Source of the DNA: JAQGMO01 sp050954505
GTDB lineage: Bacteria; Pseudomonadota; Gammaproteobacteria; Burkholderiales; Burkholderiaceae_D
Reading direction: 5' to 3'
Assembly (NCBI GenBank): GCA_050954505.1
Contig: JBPBPY010000236.1
Span: 1 to 5,501 of the forward strand
DNA length: 5,501 bases
Positions 1 through 5,501 of the stretch are shown here, piece after piece (within the stretch, counting starts at the first letter, position 1; each line of letters opens with the position of its first letter). The position numbers were made by a program, and so were the translations under genes. The notes below the pieces were generated by a model, which was given only the letters and a program-made list of their open reading frames with translations, searched no databases and was not told where the DNA came from.

Positions 1-733
1 TGGCCTTGAGTTCCGAACGGTCCTTGGACAAGCCCCACGCCGCCACAATGGTGGCAAAATTGCCCAGCGAAACAGGTTCGAGGAACAGTGACGAGACCCG
101 GTGGGCGCCCAGCAGCGATGGCAGGATGGTGCGGCCAATCCCTTCCGGACGCAGCCCATTGACCGCCAGCGTGCCTTCGGTATAGTTGATCGCGCCGGCC
201 AGGCCGCCCTGGTTCACGTAGTACGAGAAAATGTTGAACACGCGCGAAAAGGTATCGACCGCCAGCAGCTCGAAAAATCCGATTGCCAGCACCAGCACGA
301 TGAGGATCTTCAGTACCTTGTCGCCACGCTTGATGCTGCCAAACCCCTGGCCAAGTGCGTAGAACAGTACCGGGATGATCAAGTCGCGAAAACCCTTGGC
401 ATCGAGGGCTGCGCGCAGCAGGGTCATGAGCAGGAGGTAGGATGCAATCAGCGTGATGACGGCAACGAATTCGAGCCGCAGCCGGGTCACCAGCAAGGCC
501 CGGCACACCGCATAGATCATGAATTCAAACACGCCCAGGGGGGTGGCGGAAATATTGAACACATGCGTATGGATGAAACACAGGATCAGCTGATAGGTGG
601 TGGCAGCCAGCAGGACAAAAAACACCAGGCTCTTGACGAAGGCCGAGTCGAACGGCGTGACTGCGCGCGCGTCGCCCGGAATGGGAAACGCGGGCGTTGG
701 TGGCCTGCCGTATTGATAAGTTGAAGCAAACAT
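1..733 (-). CDS. Wzy-like polysaccharide polymerase (O-antigen polymerase/ligase type), 3' end outside window
   Basis: I translated this minus-strand frame by hand. It is open for 244 codons from ATG at 733-731 to the window edge, so only the N-terminal part is present. It looks like an inner-membrane polymerase: a short Pro-rich cytoplasmic start, then hydrophobic segments near residues 34-54, 66-82, 89-106, 117-132, 140-159 and 222-236. A polar stretch around 160-220 could be a periplasmic loop. Residues 212-226 (RVSSLFLEPVSLGNF) match the R-x-S-x-F-x-EP-x-x-LG-x-F pattern I associate with Wzy/GumE-type polymerases. An in-frame TGA lies shortly upstream with no other start between, so ATG 733 is the only candidate. 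Its ribosome site (GGA, six bases before ATG) is weak. It follows epsG by 138 bases. An exosortase, the other common gene here, is less likely, as I see no AC-S-G-type active-site motif, though the C-terminal half is unseen. Confidence 0.75.
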   Translation of the reverse strand, partial: MFASTYQYGRPPTPAFPIPGDARAVTPFDSAFVKSLVFFVLLAATTYQLILCFIHTHVFNISATPLGVFEFMIYAVCRALLVTRLRLEFVAVITLIASYLLLMTLLRAALDAKGFRDLIIPVLFYALGQGFGSIKRGDKVLKILIVLVLAIGFFELLAVDTFSRVFNIFSYYVNQGGLAGAINYTEGTLAVNGLRPEGIGRTILPSLLGAHRVSSLFLEPVSLGNFATIVAAWGLSKDRSELKA

Positions 734-791
734 GTCTGATCCGGACCTGCAGTTAGCGCCGCATCAGCGCAAGGCGCCGCGGCAGGGATGG

Positions 792-821
792 CAGTACGAT
801 GCAGTTTGCTGCACCGTACCG
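792..821 (-). other. Strong hairpin in the epsG-polymerase gap
   Basis: Arms at 792-804 and 809-821 form a 13-pair stem closed by a four-base loop (CAAA in the minus-strand RNA). Two of the pairs are G-U on that strand, where the plus-strand DNA would have A-C mismatches, so pairing is better in the operon's own transcript. No U-run follows on the minus strand, so a classical terminator is unlikely. The rest of the 138-base gap shows no gene. Confidence 0.55.
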
Positions 822-871
822 GCTTGCGCAGTCAGCCGTTTGTCACGCGGCATGCTGTGCCAGCCAGACCA

Positions 872-1744
872 TCAGAAATCCACCATGACCGAACCGACCG
901 CCTGGGCGCCGACACTGGCGAGCTGGCTGGCAACTTCTGCAATGTCGGCAACCGTGGTGCGGTTCTTGCGCGCCACCAGCAGCACGCCACCGCAGCGTGC
1001 CGCGACGGCCAGGGCATCGGCAGCGCTGGCAAATGCCGGCACGTCGTAGATCACTGCATCGTAGATGTCGCCAATATGGCGCGTCATGTTGGCGAAGGTT
1101 TCGCGGCTGAGCAATTCCTGTGGATTCGGTGGCAAGGTACCCGCCTGCATGACCGACAGGTCGACAAACGATTCGATGCGCGCCACCGCTGCCAGGTCGG
1201 CACGGCCACCGAGAATGTCGGACAAGCCTTGCTTGCCATGCAGGTTGAAGATCTTGTGCTGGCGCGGCTGGCGCAGGTTGGCATCGACCAGCAGAGTCTG
1301 CTCGCCCAGCTGTGAAAACACCACAGCCAGGTTGGCGGCAAACAGGCTGGCGCCTTCGCCAGGATTGACGCTGGCCACGGCCAGCGACTTGTGGCCGTTG
1401 GCAAACCAGCGCAGCATCAGCTGGCTGCGGATTGCACGCAGGGTTTCCACCTGCTGCGAAAACGGCTCGTAGGCGGCGACCAGGCCGGGCGCGAACTTGC
1501 CCTGGCCAGGCTGCAGGTACGGATAGTCGAACTGGCGTGCCAGGACATGCTCGATATCGGCCGCGGTGATCAGTCCCAGGCTCTGCGCGGCTTCGCCGAA
1601 GCGCATGCCTTTTTCCTTTTGCTGGCGCAGGATGCGTTCGGCATCTTCAGGTTTGATCTTGCCCATGTCGAGCAGCAGGCGGCCCATGCTCGACTCGCGC
1701 GCGCTGGCCGGCATTGCTGAAATGCGGGGAATAGGTTGATTCAT
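872..1744 (-). CDS. epsG: EpsG: chain-length determinant BY-kinase-like protein with N-terminal MshEN-like domain
   Basis: A 290-residue soluble protein expected to act in the cytoplasm on the tail of EpsF. Residues 19-71 hold two tandem motifs resembling MshEN/GspE N-terminal domains. Residues 97-290 are the P-loop fold of bacterial tyrosine kinases (Wzc/CapB/MinD-like). Visible landmarks are the P-loop region 125-134 (S-V-N-P-G-E-G-A-S-L), Walker A' 151-160 (LLVDANLRQP), the family segment 202-212 (G-T-L-P-P-N-P-Q-E-L-L), and Walker B 231-236 (V-I-Y-D-V-P). The Walker A lysine is alanine (A132), A' has Asn156 where Asp is usual, and the C-terminus ends M-V-D-F with no tyrosine cluster, so autokinase activity is doubtful. 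I chose ATG 1744 because GAGGATGGAG precedes it at good spacing. ATG 1756 and TTG 1762 are in frame but sit on or next to the epsF stop. The 14-base gap implies translational coupling with epsF. Confidence 0.9.
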   Translation of the reverse strand: MNQPIPRISAMPASARESSMGRLLLDMGKIKPEDAERILRQQKEKGMRFGEAAQSLGLITAADIEHVLARQFDYPYLQPGQGKFAPGLVAAYEPFSQQVETLRAIRSQLMLRWFANGHKSLAVASVNPGEGASLFAANLAVVFSQLGEQTLLVDANLRQPRQHKIFNLHGKQGLSDILGGRADLAAVARIESFVDLSVMQAGTLPPNPQELLSRETFANMTRHIGDIYDAVIYDVPAFASAADALAVAARCGGVLLVARKNRTTVADIAEVASQLASVGAQAVGSVMVDF

Positions 1745-1758
1745 GATGCGCTCCATCC

Positions 1759-3162
1759 TCAATTCGATTTCAGGTTGTGCTTCAGGCTGCGGTTGCCGAA
1801 ACGGGTCTTGCGCGCCGGCTGCGACCAGTTGACCACGCCCAGCACCGGTGCATTGAATGCCAGTGCCAGATCATCGCTGGAGCGCACGCGGCGATTGAAC
1901 AGTTCGACGATGGTCGCCAGGCCCAGGCCCAGCATCAGGCCCAGCAGCACGGAGGCGAGCACATTGAGGGAAGTGCGCGGCGAACTGGCATTAAGCGAGG
2001 GCAAGGCCGGCGAGAGCACGGAAATGTCGGACTGGTTCGACTGCCCTTCCAGGTTGGTCTGGCTGAAGCGCAGCGAGGCGCCGTCATAGGCGCGCTTGGC
2101 GCTTTCCATTTCATTGGTCAGCACCATCAGTTCGTCGCGCGAACCGTTCAAGGTCATCACCTTGGCACGCTGGGCTGCCAGCGCGGCGCGGATTTCCGCC
2201 TCGCGCTGCTGCAGGATGCGGGTGTTGCCGGCAATGCCGCTGGCAGCCACACGCGTCTGCTCGGCCAGGTTGGAGCGTACCTTGTCCATCTCCGACTTTG
2301 CCGCCAGATACTGCGGATGGTTCTTGCCGAACTTTTCCGAGATTTCGGCAAACTTGGCTTCCGCATTGGCCAGGCTTACCTTCAGGCTCTGGACCGTGGC
2401 ATTGCTCATCACATCAGCCGATACCCCGGCGCTGCTTTGCGCCTGGCGCTGGCGTGAAGCTGCCTCGATGACCTGGGCCTGCGCCTGTACCAGCTGGCTC
2501 GACAATTCGCTCAAGCGTGCCGATTCGACGTCGCCCTTGTTGTCGGCATCGGTGATGCCATGCTTTTGCTGATACGTCGACAGCCGGTTCTGGGCTTGTT
2601 CAAGCTGATCGCGCAAGGCCTTGATCTGGGTGGTGAAATAGCTCGAGGCCTTTTGCGAAGGTTCGATCTTCAACTGCAGGCTGATCTGCTGGTATGCCTG
2701 CGCAAAGGCATTGGCGGCCCTGGCGGCGAATTGCGGATCGCGCGCCTTGTAGCTGATCTCGAGCACGCTGCTGGCGCGTGCCGGTTCGACTTCCAGGCCG
2801 GTCAGGAGGTTGATGGCCAGCCAGTCGCGCAATGGCACCTTCGGTTCGGCCAGCGCGGCGTATTGGCGTTGCGATTCGGGATCGTCGGCCAGCTTGAGTT
2901 CATCGACCACGCGCAGGGCGACATTGCGGCTGCCGAGGATGTCGATCTGTGTCGCCATGTAGCTGGGGATGAGCTGCGATGGCAGCGTCAGTCCGGTCAC
3001 CGAGTCGACGCCTTTGTAGTTCAGGATCACCGACGTCGTGGCCTTGTAGATCTTCGGCAGCAGCAGGCTGACCAGCACGGTGGCAGCCACGGTCACGATC
3101 AAGGTGGCCAGGATGATCCGGTAGCGCGCGCGCAGGATCAGGAAAAATTGGGTGAAATTCAT
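1759..3162 (-). CDS. epsF: EpsF: Wzz/GumC-type polysaccharide chain-length determinant
   Basis: A 467-residue inner-membrane polysaccharide co-polymerase that sets EPS chain length and bridges to the export channel. A first transmembrane helix (about 16-35) is followed by the Wzz-like L-L-P-K-I-Y-K-A (34-41). A large periplasmic region follows, with long Gln/Ala/Leu-rich coiled-coil helices from about 175 onward. Near the C-terminus, S-S-P-R (393-396) precedes a second helix at about 399-419. A basic cytoplasmic tail of about 48 residues contains V-R-S-S-D-D-L and A-P-V-L-G-V-V, as in the family. The kinase domain is not fused but is encoded by the next gene, epsG, the split arrangement seen in EpsF/EpsG pairs. 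I chose ATG 3162 because M-N-F-T-Q-F-F-L-I-L-R-A-R-Y is a typical Wzz N-terminus and a purine-rich GAGAGCGAGC precedes it. The frame is open further upstream, and ATG 3180 would add six residues without a clear ribosome site. Confidence 0.93.
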   Translation of the reverse strand: MNFTQFFLILRARYRIILATLIVTVAATVLVSLLLPKIYKATTSVILNYKGVDSVTGLTLPSQLIPSYMATQIDILGSRNVALRVVDELKLADDPESQRQYAALAEPKVPLRDWLAINLLTGLEVEPARASSVLEISYKARDPQFAARAANAFAQAYQQISLQLKIEPSQKASSYFTTQIKALRDQLEQAQNRLSTYQQKHGITDADNKGDVESARLSELSSQLVQAQAQVIEAASRQRQAQSSAGVSADVMSNATVQSLKVSLANAEAKFAEISEKFGKNHPQYLAAKSEMDKVRSNLAEQTRVAASGIAGNTRILQQREAEIRAALAAQRAKVMTLNGSRDELMVLTNEMESAKRAYDGASLRFSQTNLEGQSNQSDISVLSPALPSLNASSPRTSLNVLASVLLGLMLGLGLATIVELFNRRVRSSDDLALAFNAPVLGVVNWSQPARKTRFGNRSLKHNLKSN

Positions 3163-3177
3163 TGCTCGCTCTCGGGA

Positions 3178-3219
3178 CATGGCAGGCCTGTGCCTGCAAG
3201 ATGTTTGGATGATGCCATG
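3178..3219 (-). other. Inverted repeats filling the epsE-epsF gap
   Basis: CATGGCA (3178-3184) and TGCCATG (3213-3219) are perfect 7-base arms spanning most of the 58-base gap. Nested and partly overlapping is a tighter hairpin, GCAGGC (3182-3187), loop CTGT, GCCTGC (3192-3197). No T-run follows on the transcribed strand, so it is not an intrinsic terminator. The structure ends 15 bases before the epsF ATG and could affect its translation or the stability of the upstream message. Confidence 0.45.
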
Positions 3220-3220
3220 G

Positions 3221-4012
3221 TTAAAACAGACTTTCGCGGATATACACGACATCATCGGCCTGCACCAGGTCGTTGTGGTCAACGGTCAATTCCTGCAGCA
3301 CGCCGGCTGCATTGCGGCGCTTGATCCGTACGCCGCGCTCGGTACCGCGTGCGCTCAAGCCACCGCCGATGGCCAGCGCCTGGATCACCGTCATGCCGCG
3401 CTCGAGGCGGTAGGAACCGGCGCGCTGGATTTCGCCATAGATGTAAAAATGGGGCGCGCGCTCGACATACAGGATGTCACCGGCCATGAGTTCCGGATTT
3501 TTCCGGATGTCGGCGGTGCGTACTGTCTCGATCACATCGATATTCTGTTTTTCGATCTTGCCATTGCGGGTCCGCAGCAAGGTCACCGAATCGCTGCCTT
3601 CGGTAATGGTGCCGCCAGCCAGCGCCAGGATGTCGATCATGCTGCGCCGGCCATCGATCGGATAACGTCCCGGCCGCGTGACGGCACCGAGTACCGAGAT
3701 CTGCTGGCTTTGCGCAGCAGTGACGATGATGTTGACCTGCGCATTCTTGAGGAAGCCACCGCGCTGCAACAGGCCGGCAATCTTGCGCTCGGCCGCAGTC
3801 GCGGGCAAACCGCCCACCAGCACTTCACCAATGAGCGGAAAGGAAATCATGCCGGCTTCACTGACGCGCGTCTCCAGCGCCAGGTCGGGATGGTCATACA
3901 CCGATATCTTTACCGTGTCGCCCGCACCAAGCGGAATATCGTCTGCCATCGCAGTGCCCAGGCCGGCGCACAACAACAGCGCCATCAACATCATCCAGCA
4001 TTTTTTCATCAT
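3221..4012 (-). CDS. epsE: EpsE: polysaccharide export protein (Wza-like, SLBB domains)
   Basis: A 263-residue exported protein expected to form the periplasmic/outer-membrane part of the EPS channel. Residues 1-23 are a signal peptide (basic start, hydrophobic core, A-M-A before D24-D25) fitting signal peptidase I. The only nearby cysteine (C15, in L-L-L-C) does not make a normal lipobox. A Poly_export domain spans about 26-100 (I-P-L-G-A-G-D-T-V-K-I-S-V-Y). Two SLBB repeats follow, at about 104-155 (V-L-G-A-V-T-R-P-G-R-Y) and 189-240 (I-Y-G-E-I-Q-R-A-G-S-Y). It ends at R-E-S-L-F without the long amphipathic C-terminal helix that Wza uses to cross the outer membrane. Two adjacent ATGs (4012 and 4009) are possible starts. 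AAAGGCAGGA just upstream serves either; I report the first. It lies 55 bases after epsL and 58 before epsF. Confidence 0.92.
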   Translation of the reverse strand: MMKKCWMMLMALLLCAGLGTAMADDIPLGAGDTVKISVYDHPDLALETRVSEAGMISFPLIGEVLVGGLPATAAERKIAGLLQRGGFLKNAQVNIIVTAAQSQQISVLGAVTRPGRYPIDGRRSMIDILALAGGTITEGSDSVTLLRTRNGKIEKQNIDVIETVRTADIRKNPELMAGDILYVERAPHFYIYGEIQRAGSYRLERGMTVIQALAIGGGLSARGTERGVRIKRRNAAGVLQELTVDHNDLVQADDVVYIRESLF

Positions 4013-4067
4013 TTCCTGCCTTTAATTAAATATGAATTCTTTGATTCCCGATATCACATCGATCACG

Positions 4068-5324
4068 CTAAAAATCGTAGCGCATGTTCAATGACACGGT
4101 CTTGCCGCTATATTCGAGCTGTGAAATATTCGACAGCAAGCGATAGTAGCCAACTGAAGTTTCAATCGTTGCATGGCGCGTCGGAAAATAGGTCAGCTTC
4201 AAGGTTCCGGTCTGATAGCGATCGGTGTGGTCGGAAGACGCCAGGCCATCGGTGTTTGCAAAGCCGTTGTAATTGCGATGCGTCAGCGACACCGTGCCGC
4301 CGGCCTTGGTCTTGGCCGACATGTCGTACAAGCCATCGAGTTGAATGCCGCGATTCTTTTCCACATTGGCGGAAAGATAGTTCAGCGCACCCACTTCATT
4401 CCAGGCATTGACGGTCCAGCCCAGTTTGCTGGTAGCTTTCCAGGAACCGATGGCGCGCGCATTCAAACCACCGCTGTTGCGCTCGGAAAAAGTGTCATAG
4501 GTGCGCCGTACATATCCGGCAATGACCTGCATTTGGGTGATCTCTGAAAACTGCCAGACCACCTTGCCATTGAGTTCATGCTGCTGGTAGTCATTGGTAA
4601 TCTGGCTGACCGGTGTCGACTGCGTCAAGTCGTATTTGCCTTTGCCGTTTCGCAGTTGCAGACCGACGCTGCTGCCGGTGCGGGCGACATAGTCCAGGCC
4701 AACATCGGCGGTTTGCAGCGAGCCATTGTTGACCGCTTGCGAAGCCAGATCGTAGTACTGCTTTTCCTTGCCATATCCGCCCACCACACGCCAGCTCGGG
4801 CTGAGTTCCCAGTTGCCACGAAAACCGGCATTCTTTCGCGTCACGACATTTTTCTGCAGGGTCGGGTCGGTGTTGTTGGCCAGGCTGAGGAAATCATTGA
4901 AGGGCGACAATGCCTGCGAATAGGCGCCGGTCAGGCTGCCCGAGAGATGGCTGCCAACGGCCCAGCGCCAGCCGCCGCTGAGATAGCGCTCGTCGCTGTT
5001 GAATTGAGTGAATTCCGAATATTTGGTGCGTCCCAGGCTGGCATCGACATCGAAACCTTGCAGGCTGACTTTTTTCTTGAACTTCAAGCCGGCCGTGGCA
5101 GTTTGCATGGTGTCGGAAAGCTGGGAGGTGCCCAGAGCAGCCTGGACTGCGGAATTATCATGCTGGCGAAATAAATTGCTGTCGTGCGTGACCCGGTAAT
5201 TGACATTGGGCGTAAACACATCGTCTTCCAGAACGACTGCAGACTGCGCCATGGCATTGGCCGCAGCAAGCAGCAGCAGGGCTGGGCCAACCATTTTCAT
5301 CACGACAGGCAATTTCGCTTGCAT
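4068..5324 (-). CDS. epsL: EpsL: exopolysaccharide operon outer-membrane beta-barrel-like protein
   Basis: A 418-residue secreted protein, first gene of the visible operon. Residues 1-26 form a signal peptide with a leucine/alanine core and A-M-A before Q27. The mature part is rich in Gly, Ser, Thr, Asn, Tyr and alternating polar/hydrophobic stretches typical of outer-membrane beta strands, such as the final S-L-N-M-R-Y-D-F, whose terminal phenylalanine fits the BAM recognition signal. Early mature sequence V-N-Y-R-V-T-H-D-S-N-L-F is like other EpsL/beta-barrel-porin-2-type proteins of exosortase-associated EPS loci. The exact function of the family is not well established. A barrel partner for EpsE in polymer export is my inference. 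ATG 5324 has no clear Shine-Dalgarno sequence. Internal ATGs at codons 9 and 11 would give a shorter signal peptide but also lack one. GC looks lower than in the neighbouring genes. Confidence 0.85.
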   Translation of the reverse strand: MQAKLPVVMKMVGPALLLLAAANAMAQSAVVLEDDVFTPNVNYRVTHDSNLFRQHDNSAVQAALGTSQLSDTMQTATAGLKFKKKVSLQGFDVDASLGRTKYSEFTQFNSDERYLSGGWRWAVGSHLSGSLTGAYSQALSPFNDFLSLANNTDPTLQKNVVTRKNAGFRGNWELSPSWRVVGGYGKEKQYYDLASQAVNNGSLQTADVGLDYVARTGSSVGLQLRNGKGKYDLTQSTPVSQITNDYQQHELNGKVVWQFSEITQMQVIAGYVRRTYDTFSERNSGGLNARAIGSWKATSKLGWTVNAWNEVGALNYLSANVEKNRGIQLDGLYDMSAKTKAGGTVSLTHRNYNGFANTDGLASSDHTDRYQTGTLKLTYFPTRHATIETSVGYYRLLSNISQLEYSGKTVSLNMRYDF

Positions 5325-5370
5325 AAGATAACCAAGTCTTTCATCATAGTAACCAAAAATTACAATTCAT

Positions 5371-5438
5371 CGATGCACGAACAAGCTTGTTGATGTTTTT
5401 TTGCATCGCAACATCGGTAGCTTCGACTGTACAACAAG
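5371..5438 (-). promoter_or_regulatory. Cluster of overlapping inverted repeats upstream of epsL (operator or leader RNA structure)
   Basis: Four dyads overlap here. AACAAGCTTGTT (5380-5391) is a perfect 12-base palindrome. CGATGCA (5371-5377) pairs with TGCATCG (5402-5408) and encloses it. GATGTT (5392-5397) pairs with AACATC (5410-5415). CTTGTTG (5386-5392) pairs with CAACAAG (5432-5438). The first two pairings and the last two compete for the same bases. The hexamer AACAAG occurs three times (5380-5385, 5433-5438, and inverted at 5386-5391), which could equally be a repeated protein-binding site. The region lies between the candidate promoter and the epsL start. No known riboswitch was recognised. 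Confidence 0.4.
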
Positions 5439-5453
5439 TGACCCGCGGCGCCA

Positions 5454-5479
5454 ATTATATAGAGCAAAACCGGGGTCAA
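5454..5479 (-). promoter_or_regulatory. Candidate sigma-70 promoter upstream of epsL
   Basis: On the minus strand, TTGACC (5479-5474) is followed by a perfect TATAAT (5459-5454). The -10 box is ideal and the -35 is five of six, but the spacer is only 14 bases, shorter than the preferred 16-18, so the -35 may be fortuitous. Initiation near 5447 would give a leader of about 120 bases before the epsL ATG. It is the best promoter-like sequence in front of the operon. Confidence 0.4.
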
Positions 5480-5501
5480 ATACCAAGGCAGGCAGGCTAT
5501 G

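Noticed and set aside
756..777. GCGCC/GGCGC inverted repeat in the epsG-polymerase gap as a terminator
   Set aside because: Only five pairs with a 12-base loop and no T-run on either strand.
101..3324. Other long plus-strand open frames (for example 101-724, 1777-2457, 2560-3324)
   Set aside because: Each lies opposite a recognised minus-strand gene and has low-complexity, reverse-complement-like composition, so they are shadows.
3950..4012. EpsE as a lipoprotein through C15
   Set aside because: The residues before the cysteine are L-L-L, with Leu rather than Gly/Ala/Ser at -1, while A-M-A/D-D is a good signal peptidase I site.
4021..4030. Palindrome TTTAATTAAA just upstream of the epsE ribosome site
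   Set aside because: A short AT-only palindrome is expected by chance in an AT-rich gap; it may simply keep the start region unstructured.
3152..4411. A 419-codon plus-strand open frame crossing epsF start, epsE and the end of epsL
   Set aside because: It is antisense to three well-supported genes, its His/Arg/Gln-rich translation resembles no family I know, and long antisense frames are common at this GC content.
5499..5501. ATG at the right edge on the plus strand, preceded by AGGCAGG, as a possible divergent gene start
   Set aside because: Only one codon is visible, so nothing supports a coding region.
5325..5501. Sigma-54 (-24/-12) promoter, as found at some PEP-CTERM/exosortase-linked genes
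   Set aside because: No GG and GC pair at the required ten-base separation was found on the minus strand near TTGC motifs.

Overview
The window reads as part of an exopolysaccharide (EPS) biosynthesis and export operon from a betaproteobacterium, most likely a Burkholderiales member of the Oxalobacteraceae type (Massilia, Janthinobacterium or Duganella relatives). The organism call is an inference from moderately high GC (about 60% and above in most genes) and from gene order and protein character resembling the methanolan-type eps loci (epsE-F-G plus epsL) often found with exosortase/PEP-CTERM systems. No exosortase gene is visible here.

All five genes lie on the minus strand, so transcription runs from high to low coordinates. 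In that order they are: an upstream region with a candidate promoter and several dyads (5501-5325); epsL, a secreted outer-membrane beta-barrel-like protein (5324-4068); epsE, a periplasmic polysaccharide export protein (4012-3221); epsF, a Wzz-type chain-length determinant (3162-1759); epsG, a BY-kinase-like cytoplasmic ATPase-fold partner (1744-872); and the N-terminal 244 residues of a multi-spanning polymerase-like protein that runs off the left edge (733-1). Gaps are 55, 58, 14 and 138 bases, consistent with one operon. I see no convincing intrinsic terminator inside it.

Together the genes form a Wzx/Wzy-type assembly line. The polymerase would join repeat units at the periplasmic face of the inner membrane. 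EpsF and EpsG would set chain length from the inner membrane and cytoplasm, and EpsE with EpsL would carry the polymer through the periplasm and outer membrane.

The most notable feature is EpsG. Its first 77 residues contain two tandem copies of a motif resembling the cyclic-di-GMP-binding MshEN domain, with the expected five-residue spacer. Its kinase-like domain lacks the Walker A lysine and has no C-terminal tyrosine cluster. This suggests a second-messenger-sensing pseudo-kinase controlling polymer length. Also worth a look are mutually exclusive inverted repeats upstream of epsL and hairpins in two intercistronic gaps. The plus-strand open frames are antisense shadows of these genes.
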